Numbered from the stretch's first letter, positions 35,496 through 44,614 are shown. The stretch is 64,000 bases of DNA from Gammaproteobacteria bacterium (GCA_012103455.1 WLWT01000001.1:3851288-3915287), one strand, 5' to 3'. The notes: a model not told the origin generated them from the sequence alone. Numbers and translations: made by a program.

Positions 35496-36133
35496 GTGCG
35501 GATCCGGCTGACCGACGGCGAGCGCGCCGTCAAAGAGGTGTTCGACGGGTTCTTCGCGAACGAGAGCCCGATCGAGGTGGTCCGGGCCGCGGAACCGCTC
35601 GGCTTCGACGCCGAGCTCTGGGCGAAGCTGCCGGCCACCGGCGCGCCCGGGATGGCACTGCCCGAGTCAGCCGGCGGAGGCGGTGCGTCGCTGCGGGACC
35701 TCGCGGTCGTCATCGGCTCGTGGGGCGCACACCTCGCTCCGGTACCGCTCATCGAGCACGCGGTCGCCACGCGACGGCATCGCCACGATCGCCCTGCGTC
35801 CGCCGGTGGACGGGCTCGCCCGACTCGTGCCCGCCGGTGCGGTCGCCACGACCGTGGTGGCCGAGGGCGACGCGCCCGGCACCGGGCCCCGCAACACGGG
35901 CGACGCCGCCCGCCTCGCCGGCATGGCCCTCCTCTTCGCCGCCTAGACCGCCCACCTCCGCACCGGCCGCTCGCTGCAGTACCACGGCGGCTACGGGTTC
36001 TCCGAGGAGTACGACATCCAGCTCTACCACCGGCGCGCCTCGGCCTGGCTGCTGCAGCTGGGCGAGCCAGGCCTTGGGTACGCCCGACTGGCCGATGCCG
36101 AGTTCGGTCCCCCAAACGGGGCGGCAGCCTGAT
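35496..36133 (+). pseudogene. Acyl-CoA dehydrogenase, degraded
   Basis: First frame (GTG 35496 to about 35775) encodes DGERAVKEVFDGFFANE and PLGFDAELWAKLPATGAPGM, an acyl-CoA dehydrogenase N-terminus. The sequence then changes frame (DGIATIALRPPVDGLARLV), hits a stop at 35944-35946 and resumes in the same frame with RTGRSLQYHGGYGFSEEYD, the C-terminal substrate-loop motif. The middle of the enzyme (about 120 residues) is missing. Ends TGA at 36131-36133, overlapping the next ATG. Confidence 0.75.
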
Positions 36134-36367
36134 GGACTTCTCGTTCCCACCCGAGGTCGAGGCTTTGCGCGCCGAGGTGCGCGAGTTCCTCGCTGCGAAC
36201 CTCACCGAGGAGCTGATCGAGGCCACCCACGACGGCACGATCCATGCGCCCGAACTCCACGCGGCCATGGCCGAGCGGGGCTGGATCTCTGGCCCGGCGC
36301 CCGAAGAGCCGGGTGGCGCCGGCCGCACCGCGCTCGAGTCGGTGGTGCTCAACGAGAAGATGCAGTT
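36132..36367 (+). pseudogene. Acyl-CoA dehydrogenase N-terminus, cut by IS91-like end
   Basis: Starts MDFSFPPEVEALRAEVREFL and continues to SVVLNEKMQ at about 36367. From the next codon the frame encodes LKRVFTIDIETC, which is the C-terminal region of an IS91-like transposase. The chimera runs in frame to 36692 but is an accident of the junction. ATGA-type overlap with the preceding pseudogene shows they were one operon. Confidence 0.78.
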
Positions 36368-36772
36368 GAAACGGGTTTTCACTATCGATATCGAGACGTG
36401 CAGTGCCGGCGGTGGCACCATGAGAGTTATTGCCTGCATTGAAGGTCCGGCGGTCATCAACAAAATCCTTGACCACACCCCTTGCAGGAGAAAACCAGAA
36501 CCAACCAGCCCAGGGCGTTACCCAAGAGCCGGGCGCCAGCGCAAGCGGAGCTATTCACATCCTGGTTCTGATGCGTTGCTATTGAGCGGCGAGAGTGCGC
36601 TTGTGCCCAGCACAGCAGAGCAGAAATTTGCGGCTCATTGCTGGCCGAAAGAGACGGTTGGCATCCAAAACGCCCGCTCAATCACCCACTGATTCGCTCA
36701 ACAATGGCCTGTAAGCTACTCCACTCAGTCGTTGAGTAGACGCAATAGCGCGTTTATTCTTCCTAGACTCAA
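36368..36772 (+). mobile_element. IS91-like element, 3' end, copy 1
   Basis: Encodes RVFTIDIETC and MRVIACIEGPAVINKILDH, the C-terminus of an IS91/ISCR-type rolling-circle transposase, followed by about 290 bp of conserved terminal sequence ending gcgcgtttattcttccta. Copies 2 and 3 share it at roughly 95% identity by eye. It lies exactly at the junction between the actinobacterial-like mosaic and the lower-GC sugar cluster. Confidence 0.82.
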
Positions 36773-36796
36773 AGCTCGTTGTGCTCCAGAGCATCG

Positions 36797-37135
36797 TTAA
36801 CGCCCATAAATATCTTCATATCGTTTGATATCATCTTCACCAAGATAAGTGCCTGTCTGCACTTCGATGAGCACCATACCTTCTTCAGCTTCATTCTCAA
36901 GACGGTGAATCGCGCCAAGCGGGATATAAACTGATTCGCCTGGCTGCTTAAATGACACACCATCATCAACTGTGATCTTGGCTGTGCCTGTCACAACCAC
37001 CCAATGTTCGGCGCGATGTTCATGCGATTGAAGCGATAGACGGCCTGATGGTAACACTGTGATTCGCTTCACCTTATAACCATCGGATTCAGCCAAAACT
37101 TCATATTTGCCCCATGGGCGTTCACCAATTTCCAT
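36797..37135 (-). CDS. Mannose-6-phosphate isomerase-type cupin
   Basis: 112 residues, MEIGERPWGKYEVLAE, then SLQSHEHRAEHWVVVTGTAKITVD and GESVYIPLGAIHRLEN, the C-terminal type II phosphomannose isomerase cupin with its metal-binding H-x-H...E. Stand-alone versions occur and may interconvert mannose- and fructose-6-phosphate or only bind sugars. AGAGGA eight bases upstream selects ATG 37135 over 37156. Its presence beside a glycoside importer fits mannose release. GC is lower than in the flanks. Confidence 0.82.
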   Translation of the reverse strand: MEIGERPWGKYEVLAESDGYKVKRITVLPSGRLSLQSHEHRAEHWVVVTGTAKITVDDGVSFKQPGESVYIPLGAIHRLENEAEEGMVLIEVQTGTYLGEDDIKRYEDIYGR

Positions 37136-37170
37136 CTTATTTATTCCTCTAGCCATGGCAATTTTCTTCA

Positions 37171-37309
37171 GGGCAACTCCAAAAATGCACTTTTTCCGCG
37201 ATTGCGGCGTCAGCGCCGTGCTCCAATCCTCAGGTATCACCTATACACTGCGGTTGCGCGCGCGGTGCTTCCTTGCATTCACGAAAAATCACTATTTTTA
37301 GAGGCGCCC
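37171..37309 (-). mobile_element. MITE-A copy 6
   Basis: 139 bp with termini GGGCAACTCCAAAAATG and TTTTTAGAGGCGCCC. No matching duplication (TTCA on the left, TATT on the right), so it is old or its flank was rearranged. It separates the cupin gene from the divergent binding-protein gene and so sits in their shared promoter region. Confidence 0.88.
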
Positions 37310-37407
37310 TATTGATTATCAGGAACTCCGAAGCGCAAAATCAATGCGCCGAACGAGCGATAGTCCGTTCAGACCGCTAGATTGAAATACTTCACGAGGA
37401 GTAAAGA

Positions 37408-38748
37408 ATGAAGAAATTGACTATGGTGGGAGCAAGCTTATTGCTCTCAGCAACCATGCTTTTATCAGCTATCGCTGATGAAATCACAATGTGGACAATG
37501 GAAGAACAGCCAGACAGAATGGCACGTCAGCAGCAAATCGCAACTGACTTCAACGCAGCAACTGGCCATACGGTGAATGTTGTGGCGGTTACTGAAAAAG
37601 ACATTGCGACACGCACCACCGCTGCTTTTGCTGCTGGTGAATTGCCAGATGTTTTGAATCACACTGTCCAGCACCTTCTACCATTTGCAGAAGCTGGTAT
37701 TCTTGATTCAGGTGCAGCGACAGATGTTGTCGATGAACTTGGCACCAACACATTCGCTTCCGGTCCATTGAACATGGCAAAATCAGATGGCGAGATTGTA
37801 TCAGTGCCAACTGATGGCTGGACCCAGCTTGTTGTCTATCGTTCAGACCTATTTGCTGATGCAGGTCTAAACCCGCCAAAAACATTTGCTGATATCGAAG
37901 CAGCTATCGAAGCGCTGCATAACCCACCATCAATGTATGGCTTTGTGGCAGCGACAAAGATTGATGAAACATACATGATGCAGTTGATTGAGCACATCTC
38001 ATTGGCCGCTGGTTATTCACCAGTAAATGCTGATGGTTCAGTGAATGAAGATACAAAAGCGCTTAAGACAGTATTGTCTTTCTACAAGACAATTGCTGAT
38101 GCATCACCGCAAGGCGATCTGTATTGGAAGCAAAGCCGCGAGTTATATCTAGGCGGTCGGGCTGCTATGATCATTTGGTCACCATCATTGCTTGATGAAT
38201 TGGGCGGTTTGCGTGACAGCGCACCAGTCACGATCAATAATGACCCAACAACCAAAGAGCTAGCTAGAAATACAGGCTTTGTGACTGTATTTGCAGGTCC
38301 AGGTAATGATGCTGGCGCAGCTTATGCAGATGTCCGTTATCTTGGTATCACCGCAGATGCAAACACGGATGTTGCAGCCGAGTTCGTGAAGTTCGTTGTC
38401 TCGAAAGGTTATGGCGATTGGCTCGGCATGGCACCTGAAGGCAAATTCCCGGTGCGTATGGGCAAATCCGGTGGTGATTCAACCTATGAAAAGCTATGGG
38501 CGAGCCTGGATGTGGGTGTTGACCGTAAAGAGCCACTTGCCAACATCTATCCAAAGAAAGTCATCGACGACATCGTCGCCGGTCTATCTGTTGGCGACCG
38601 TTGGGGTGTATCTGACGGCCAGTTGGCAACAGCCTCAAAGATGGTCAATGCAAGAGTGATGTCACAAGTTATCCGCAAATATATCGATGGTGAAATTTCA
38701 CTAGATGATGCGGCTGCCGAGATCGTTGCAAAGCATAAGGCACTTTAA
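37408..38748 (+). CDS. Sugar ABC transporter substrate-binding protein (family 1)
   Basis: 446 residues. Signal peptide MKKLTMVGASLLLSATMLLSAIA, then DEITMWTMEEQPDR and LPDVLNHTVQHLLPFAEAG; family-1 sugar-binding fold, periplasmic. Ribosome-binding GAGGAG at 37395-37400. Followed by a terminator-like hairpin, so this abundant subunit is probably made in excess of the membrane parts. Ligand likely a glycerate- or glucose-type alpha-glycoside, given the hydrolase downstream (inference). Confidence 0.88.
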   Translation: MKKLTMVGASLLLSATMLLSAIADEITMWTMEEQPDRMARQQQIATDFNAATGHTVNVVAVTEKDIATRTTAAFAAGELPDVLNHTVQHLLPFAEAGILDSGAATDVVDELGTNTFASGPLNMAKSDGEIVSVPTDGWTQLVVYRSDLFADAGLNPPKTFADIEAAIEALHNPPSMYGFVAATKIDETYMMQLIEHISLAAGYSPVNADGSVNEDTKALKTVLSFYKTIADASPQGDLYWKQSRELYLGGRAAMIIWSPSLLDELGGLRDSAPVTINNDPTTKELARNTGFVTVFAGPGNDAGAAYADVRYLGITADANTDVAAEFVKFVVSKGYGDWLGMAPEGKFPVRMGKSGGDSTYEKLWASLDVGVDRKEPLANIYPKKVIDDIVAGLSVGDRWGVSDGQLATASKMVNARVMSQVIRKYIDGEISLDDAAAEIVAKHKAL

Positions 38749-38763
38749 GCCTTTCCCAAGGAT

Positions 38764-38800
38764 TAGGGCAGCGTTTCGACGCTGTCCTATTTTTGATTTT
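38764..38800 (+). terminator. Terminator-like hairpin after the binding-protein gene
   Basis: agggcagcg and cgctgtcct flank tttcga, followed by atttttgatttt. In operons of this type such a structure attenuates transcription into the permease genes. Confidence 0.7.
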
Positions 38801-38826
38801 AATCATTTTTTTATGATTTAGCTGAG

Positions 38827-38966
38827 GGGTACCTCTAAAAATAGTCATTGTTTCGTGAGTGCAAGGAAGCACCGCGCGCAGAACCGCAGTGTATAGGTGA
38901 TCCATGAGGATTCGAGCACGGCGCTGACGCCGCAATCGCGGAAAAAGTGCATTTTTAGAGGTGCCC
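38827..38966 (+). mobile_element. MITE-A copy 7
   Basis: 140 bp, flanks TGAG and TGAA (3 of 4 match), left terminus decayed to GGGTACC. It lies between the binding-protein gene and the first permease gene, so the permeases must be reached by readthrough or a new promoter. Confidence 0.9.
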
Positions 38967-39003
38967 TGAAATCGTTTTTCCCTAGCAGATGGGTTGAGAA
39001 GCC

Positions 39004-40284
39004 GTGCATTCACAACCTCCAAAACATGTTGGTCACCTGGCAAAGCGTGAACGATATCTGGCATACCGGATGTTGCTGCCAACATTCTTTATCGTGTTAA
39101 GCATCGTGCTGCTGCCTTTGCTGGCCAATTTCTGGATAAGCTTCAAATCGGTTGAGCTCGGCGATCTACGGGCTGCACGGCCGATGTTTAATGAGCAGCT
39201 AAGACCGCGCCCAAAAACAGCTGACCAAGAGGTCACGCTCCGCTACCGGGTGCGCAATTCATCTAAAAAAGAAGCTTTATCAAATGTGGTCTTTACTGAT
39301 GATTTACCAGATGGTTTGAACATCACTAGCCAGCCGGATTTTTGTGAACTAGCAGGGCAAAAGCTGCGTTGTGACATTGGCACAATCGAAGGGGGAAAAC
39401 GGCTCGATATCAAATTATCAGCCATGGTTGAACAGATTTATATTGATAATGGCATTCGGGCACGCGCTTCAAAGCCAGTTGCCACTTATGACACTGTGAA
39501 TGTTTTAACCAGCCTGTCTTTTACATTCGCCAATTTTGAAAAAATATTTTCAGCGGATGAATTCTGGACTGTTCTGCGTGTCTCATTCTACTATACGATT
39601 TTTGGCACGCTTGGCGCCCTTGTGCTGGGGTTGTTCGCAGCACAAATTTTGAACACATCATTTTTTGGCAGGCCTGTTTTGCGTGGGCTTTTCCTGTTTC
39701 CTTATGTGGCGCCGGTGATCGCTGTCGCCTTTGCGTGGGTGTTGTTGCTGGATGCAGGGCCGGGGGGCACTTTTAACGCCATGCTGCGGCAGATGGGCGT
39801 CACCGAAGAGCCAATTAATTTTCTGGGCCAAAAACATATAAATTTTGAAATGTTTGGGTTTACCTGGAAATTCCCCATGGCGCTGACAACAGTCATTGCC
39901 TTTGAAGCATGGCGCTATTTCCCGCTTTCATTCTTATTTATTTTGGCACGTATGCAATCAATTTCATCCGATATGTATGAAGCAGCTGAAATGGATGGTG
40001 CCACACCGTTTCAGCAATTCTGGTATTTGTCATTGCCACAGCTTGTCGGGATTCTGTCGGTACTGTTCTTGCTGCGCTTCATCTGGACCTTTAATAAATT
40101 CGATGACATTTTCCTGCTAACGGGCGGAGCCGCAGGCACAAGAACATTAACTGTCGATGTATATGAGCAAGCTTTCGCTGTCTCTAATTTAGGCGCCGGC
40201 GCAGCGGTGGCTGTTGTTGTCTTTGTTGTGTTACTCAGTTTCGCCATCTTGTTTTTCAAATTGTCGCCACAGGATGATGCCTGA
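39004..40284 (+). CDS. Sugar ABC transporter permease (MalF-like) with periplasmic insert
   Basis: 426 residues. One membrane segment (about 22-45) is followed by a periplasmic insert of about 110 residues (about 75-170) with VTLRYRVRNSSKKEALSNVV and DDLPDGLNIT, resembling a DUF11-like beta-sandwich repeat. Then come five or more membrane segments and the EAA loop YEAAEMDGATPFQQFW (about 325). MalF of E. coli also has a large periplasmic P2 loop, but this insert looks different in sequence. GTG start at 39004. It overlaps the next gene by one base. Confidence 0.85.
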   Translation: MHSQPPKHVGHLAKRERYLAYRMLLPTFFIVLSIVLLPLLANFWISFKSVELGDLRAARPMFNEQLRPRPKTADQEVTLRYRVRNSSKKEALSNVVFTDDLPDGLNITSQPDFCELAGQKLRCDIGTIEGGKRLDIKLSAMVEQIYIDNGIRARASKPVATYDTVNVLTSLSFTFANFEKIFSADEFWTVLRVSFYYTIFGTLGALVLGLFAAQILNTSFFGRPVLRGLFLFPYVAPVIAVAFAWVLLLDAGPGGTFNAMLRQMGVTEEPINFLGQKHINFEMFGFTWKFPMALTTVIAFEAWRYFPLSFLFILARMQSISSDMYEAAEMDGATPFQQFWYLSLPQLVGILSVLFLLRFIWTFNKFDDIFLLTGGAAGTRTLTVDVYEQAFAVSNLGAGAAVAVVVFVVLLSFAILFFKLSPQDDA

Positions 40285-41513
40285 TGCGATTGGGAAGTGT
40301 GACACTCCTGGCTGCTTTATTCGGCCTGATCTGGGGCGGTGTCTGGATGGTCTTGACAAGCTTGCTGATGATGCTTGTAACAGGCATGATCGTAGTGCCA
40401 ACCATCGGCGCTGCGGCGTTATCCGGTTTGATGATTGCTCTGTGTCTTATTTTCTTGGGCACTTCGTCACGTGGCCGCGCAAAGCTTGGCATTCTTGCGG
40501 CGCTTGCCTCTATTTTTCTTATCTTGATTTCAGGGTTTCAACCATTTTCCATATCGTTGGGTGAAGCGTTAATCACGCAAGTGATTTCACTCATTATCTG
40601 GTCGGCTCTTGTGATTGGGTCTTTAGCGCTGTGTTTTGCTGGTTATGAGGCTGGCAGTGCCAAGCGTTACCGCATTGAAGTGATGCTGATAAGGCTATTC
40701 AAGGGGATGGGTTTGTTGTTATTCACAGTTCTTGTGGCCTTGCCATTTTATGTGATGGTGATGACAAGCTTGAAAAGTCAGCAATCGCTGCTCGCTAATC
40801 CTCTTGATTTCTCTATCGATTTATCATCGGGCTTATCTGTTTTATTTCGATCTTACATAGAATTGTTTACGCAATTTCACTTTGCCACATTCTTGATGAA
40901 TTCAGCGATCGTATCAGTTGTCACAGTTATGGTGACATTATTCTTTGCGATACCAGGCGCTTATGCAGTGGCACGGCTGCGTTTTCCAGGACAGCTTTTT
41001 TTGTCACGCTCTATTCTATTGATTTACATGGTGCCTGCGATTGTGCTAGTGATTCCGCTTTATGCGATTTTCTCACAGCTTGGTTTGCGTGATTCTTTGA
41101 TTGGGTTGTTGGTCGTCTATCCAGCAACCACTATCCCCGTTGCCTTGTATATGCTACAGGGTTATTTCAGGGGCCTACCGCCAGAGCTTGAAGAGGCAGG
41201 CTTGATGGATGGTCTCTCACGCTGGCAGGTCATCACCAAAATCACAATGCCATTGGCTTTGCCTGCGCTGGCTTCTGTTTCTCTTTATATCTTTATGATT
41301 GCTTGGAATGAATTTCTTTTTGCTTTCATGTTCCTTGATGATTTTCAAATTTTCACCTTGTCACGCGGTGTTGTGTCTTTGAATTCATCAGAGGTGCCAA
41401 GACAGCATTTGATGGCTGGATCTGTTGTGGCAACTGTGCCTGTATTGGTGATTTTCCTGTGGTTTGAAAAATATCTTGTGTCTGGTCTGACAGCCGGCAG
41501 TGTGAAGGGGTAG
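40284..41513 (+). CDS. Sugar ABC transporter permease (MalG-like)
   Basis: 409 residues. The N-terminal 140 residues form about four extra hydrophobic segments (LLAALFGLIWGGVWMVLTS and following), unusual for a MalG protein of about 280 residues. The MalG part begins near FKGMGLLLFTVLVALPFYVM and carries the EAA loop EEAGLMDGLSRWQVIT (about 308). Last residues VSGLTAGSVKG are typical of MalG. Confidence 0.86.
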   Translation: MRLGSVTLLAALFGLIWGGVWMVLTSLLMMLVTGMIVVPTIGAAALSGLMIALCLIFLGTSSRGRAKLGILAALASIFLILISGFQPFSISLGEALITQVISLIIWSALVIGSLALCFAGYEAGSAKRYRIEVMLIRLFKGMGLLLFTVLVALPFYVMVMTSLKSQQSLLANPLDFSIDLSSGLSVLFRSYIELFTQFHFATFLMNSAIVSVVTVMVTLFFAIPGAYAVARLRFPGQLFLSRSILLIYMVPAIVLVIPLYAIFSQLGLRDSLIGLLVVYPATTIPVALYMLQGYFRGLPPELEEAGLMDGLSRWQVITKITMPLALPALASVSLYIFMIAWNEFLFAFMFLDDFQIFTLSRGVVSLNSSEVPRQHLMAGSVVATVPVLVIFLWFEKYLVSGLTAGSVKG

Positions 41514-41518
41514 TAATA

Positions 41519-42805
41519 TTGGTTGATTTAGATGAACAGGCAATAGCCATCCTGCAAAAAAATGATCGCGGTGGTTTCACCATTCCAACGGCGCGGCTAT
41601 ATCCTTTCCAATGGAATTGGGATTCAGCTTTTATTGCGCTTGGTCTTGCCACGATGGATGATGACCGCGCATGGCGCGAGCTTGAAATGTTAGTGGAAGG
41701 ACAAGCCCATGATGGCATGATTCCGTCTATCATTTTTCGCCATGATGATGATGATTATTTTCCGGGCCCAAATGTTTGGCAAACCAATAACGGGCCTCTT
41801 GATGGCACGGGCATTTCTCAACCACCTGTATTGGCAAGTGTTGTGGCGCATTTCGCCAAGACACAAGGCGAGACAGGTCTGAAGCGCGCCAAAGCTTTAT
41901 ACCCGCAGATTTTGCAATGGCATAGATGGTGGCATACCTACAGAACGCCAGAAGAAGCAGAGGTTGTTTGCACAGTTCATCCATGGGAAACAGGGAGGGA
42001 TAACTGTCCTGATTGGAACATCGGTTTGCGCAATATGGCAACAGATCCGGATTCAGAATCGTATCAGCGCAAAGATATTGAACATGCAGACCCTGCTGAA
42101 CGGCCAACCCAAGAGGAATATGACAAATATATCTCGATTGTAAAATTTGGCCGTGACCATGGCTGGAATCAGCATGTTTTGACAAATCAGGGGCCATTTT
42201 TGATGGCTGATCCTGGTATATTCTTTATCTTGCTGCGCGCTGACCGTGACTTGCTCTGGCTTGCTGAACAGTTTGGTTTTGAAGAGTCTGCCCGCGAAAT
42301 CGAGAGTTGGATTACCCAAGCTGAATCAGCTGCAGATAGCTTTTGGAATGAGGAATATGGCGCTTTTTGTGCATGGGATGTTCGCACCAAAGAATTCTCT
42401 CATGGTTTCTCGAACGCCAGCGCTTTATGTTTTTACGCTGATGTTGGCACGACACAGCAGCGTGAAAAAACTCTTGCTCATATGCGGCGTATCGCAGGTC
42501 GAACGCAATTTGGTCAATCAAGCTGGGATCCTGATGCGCCTTCATTTGAAAGCCAGCACTATTGGTGTGGCCCTCTATGGTGCCAAATGAATTACATGAT
42601 TGCCAAAGGGCTAAGCGAGCAAGGCGAGGGCCAGCTCGCTGAAAAAATGCGGCACGATTTAAAGCAAGTGATTGAGCTTTCCGGTTTTTATGAATGTTTT
42701 GACCCGATAAGTGGCGCTGGTTGTATCGGCCGTGATTTCTCATGGACGGCGGCTTTATGGCTGGCATGGGCTAGCCCCTCTTTAACACAGACATCACCCG
42801 CGTAA
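41519..42805 (+). CDS. GH63-like glycoside hydrolase (mannosylglycerate hydrolase type)
   Basis: 428 residues of an (alpha/alpha)6 barrel. YPFQWNWDSAFIALGLA (about 29-45), DGMIPSIIF (about 65), and near the C-terminus HYWCGPLWCQMNYMI and GRDFSWTAALWL are the signature of GH63/GH37-related enzymes that cleave alpha-mannosyl- or glucosylglycerate and short alpha-glycosides. No signal peptide: it works on the imported sugar in the cytoplasm. A likely alternative start is at 41519 (TTG), five bases after malG's stop. Confidence 0.75.
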   Translation: MVDLDEQAIAILQKNDRGGFTIPTARLYPFQWNWDSAFIALGLATMDDDRAWRELEMLVEGQAHDGMIPSIIFRHDDDDYFPGPNVWQTNNGPLDGTGISQPPVLASVVAHFAKTQGETGLKRAKALYPQILQWHRWWHTYRTPEEAEVVCTVHPWETGRDNCPDWNIGLRNMATDPDSESYQRKDIEHADPAERPTQEEYDKYISIVKFGRDHGWNQHVLTNQGPFLMADPGIFFILLRADRDLLWLAEQFGFEESAREIESWITQAESAADSFWNEEYGAFCAWDVRTKEFSHGFSNASALCFYADVGTTQQREKTLAHMRRIAGRTQFGQSSWDPDAPSFESQHYWCGPLWCQMNYMIAKGLSEQGEGQLAEKMRHDLKQVIELSGFYECFDPISGAGCIGRDFSWTAALWLAWASPSLTQTSPA

Positions 42806-42816
42806 GAAGAGCGATT

Positions 42817-43869
42817 ATGGGGGCTATTAAATTAGAAAAGATTGAAAAATGGTTTGGTGACGTTCAGGTTATCAAAGGCATTGATCTTGAAATTCAAGAT
42901 GGCGAAATGGTGGTGTTTGTAGGCCCATCAGGTTGTGGTAAATCAACTTTGCTTCGTATGATCGCTGGTCTTGAAGAAACAAGCTATGGCGAGATTTATC
43001 TTGATGGCGAACGCGTCACAGATAAAGTGCCATCAGAGCGTGCGCTTTCGATGGTGTTTCAATCCTATGCGCTTTACCCTCATATGAATGTAGAAGATAA
43101 TGTTGGTTTTAGCCTGAAAATAGCAGGTGTGCCGGCAGGAAAAATTGCAAAAAAGGTCAAAGAAACCTCATCGATTTTGGAGCTGGATGCTTATCTAAAG
43201 CGCCGCCCAAAAGAGCTATCAGGCGGTCAGCGTCAGCGTGTGGCTATTGGCCGTGCCATCGTCAGAGAGCCAAAAGGCTTTTTATTTGATGAGCCTTTAT
43301 CAAATCTGGATGCTGCTTTGCGCGTTCAGATGCGCTTTGAGATTGCAAAGCTTCATGAAAGGCTTAAATCAACCATGATTTATGTCACCCATGATCAGGT
43401 AGAGGCTATGACTTTGGCTGATAAGATCGTGGTCTTGCGTGATGGTATTGTTGAACAAGTCGGCACACCAAGAGATCTGTATGAAGCACCTTCTAGTGTG
43501 TTTGTGGCGCAATTTATTGGCAGCCCCAAAATGAATATCCTAGATGGCAGCCAGACAGCTAAAGGGTTTGCTCTATCTGGCCATGGTGTCTTGTCTCATA
43601 AAGTTAAAAACGACAAACCATTGGTCAAATGTGGCATCCGTCCTGAACATATTTCAGTGACTGAAAAATCTGCAGATGTGGCAGGTGAGGTTGTGCTTTA
43701 TGAATATCTAGGCTCAGACTGCTTCATCTATGTGGATTGCGCGCAGCTTGGTGTTATCACTGTGAGAGTTAGTGATGAGATAGCCTATGAAACAGGGCAG
43801 CAGGCCAGTTTGAAATTCGATAGAAAGCGTATCCATTTCTTTGATGAGGCTGGGCAAGCGGCTCGCTAA
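42817..43869 (+). CDS. Sugar ABC transporter ATPase (MalK/UgpC-like)
   Basis: 350 residues. Walker A GPSGCGKSTL (about 37-46), Q-loop FQSYALYPHM, signature LSGGQRQRV, Walker B LFDEPLSNLDA and H-loop THDQ, then the C-terminal OB-type regulatory domain (GIRPEHISV at about 270). Shared importer ATPase for the two permeases. Last gene of the lower-GC cluster. Confidence 0.93.
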   Translation: MGAIKLEKIEKWFGDVQVIKGIDLEIQDGEMVVFVGPSGCGKSTLLRMIAGLEETSYGEIYLDGERVTDKVPSERALSMVFQSYALYPHMNVEDNVGFSLKIAGVPAGKIAKKVKETSSILELDAYLKRRPKELSGGQRQRVAIGRAIVREPKGFLFDEPLSNLDAALRVQMRFEIAKLHERLKSTMIYVTHDQVEAMTLADKIVVLRDGIVEQVGTPRDLYEAPSSVFVAQFIGSPKMNILDGSQTAKGFALSGHGVLSHKVKNDKPLVKCGIRPEHISVTEKSADVAGEVVLYEYLGSDCFIYVDCAQLGVITVRVSDEIAYETGQQASLKFDRKRIHFFDEAGQAAR

Positions 43870-43914
43870 TGAGCGCGCTAAAGCTATTTATAATTTAGGA
43901 CAAAGGACAAGCGA

Positions 43915-44410
43915 ACGCGCTTTCGTCGTCTAATGGCATCGCCCTCCCCAAGAAGAGCAGCGCAAACCGTTTCGCAGCGGCGTGCAACCATGACCTAGGC
44001 GCAACGCCTGAAACGGGTTTTCACTATCGATATCGAGACGTGCAGTGCCGGCGATGGCACCATGAAAGTCATTGCCTGCATTGAAGGTCCGGTGGTCATC
44101 AACAAAATCCTTGACCACACTCCTTGCAGGAGAAAGCCAGAACCAACGAGCCCAGGACGTTACCCAAGAGCCGGGCGCCAGCGCAAGCGGAGCTATTCAC
44201 GTCCTGGTTCTGATGCGTTGCTATTGAGCGGCGAGAGTCCGCTTGTGCCCAGCAAAGCAGAGCAGAAATTTGCGGCCCATTGCTGGCCGAAAGAGACGGT
44301 TGGCATCCAAAACGCCTGCTCAATCACCCACTGATTCGTTCAACAATGGTCTGTAACCTACTCCACTCAGTCGTTGAGTAGACGCAATAGCGCGTTTATT
44401 CTTCCTATAC
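43915..44410 (+). mobile_element. IS91-like element, 3' end, copy 2
   Basis: Starts 45 bp after the ATPase stop. Encodes SPSPRRAAQTVSQRRATMT then a stop in place of the expected Trp, then AQRLKRVFTIDIETC and MKVIACIEGPVVINKIL, a nearly complete transposase C-terminus, followed by the same 290-bp end as copy 1 up to ttcttcctatactc. Longer than copy 1 on the 5' side. Confidence 0.85.
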
Positions 44411-44614
44411 TCTATACTCTTATGACGCGGCGGGTTGTCCACCACCTCTTCAAGCAGCGGAAACACCGCCTTACGGCCGCAATCAATAAAACTCTGGCCG
44501 CCGATCTTGACCACATTCGCCTCGGGCAAAATCTGCACCGGTTCGGTTTTGGCCGTCTCCGCCATCAGGGCTTCGTCGGTCAGGCTGCCTGTGACCAGAC
44601 GCTGGCCAAGTTCA
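44411..44614 (-). pseudogene. Fragment of a molybdenum-storage-protein-like gene
   Basis: On the minus strand it encodes VTGSLTDEALMAETAKTEP, then NVVKIGGQSFIDCGRKAVFPLLEEVV, the amino-acid-kinase (UMP kinase-like) N-terminus of MosA/MosB molybdenum storage proteins. Cut on the 3' side by the IS91-like end and on the 5' side by the IS5-family element. Only about 65 codons remain. Confidence 0.55.

Noticed and set aside
35270..36442. A 390-codon plus-strand frame rich in Arg and Pro
   Set aside because: Shadow frame of arsR and the dehydrogenase pseudogenes.
34595..36478. A 627-codon minus-strand frame
   Set aside because: Only its last 141 codons (arsI) make sense; the rest is antisense to arsR and acyl-CoA dehydrogenase fragments in very GC-rich DNA where such frames arise by chance.
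35496..36692. Acyl-CoA dehydrogenase fused in frame to an IS91 transposase C-terminus
   Set aside because: The fusion arises from the insertion junction at about 36367 and the dehydrogenase part is already frameshifted; not a functional chimera.
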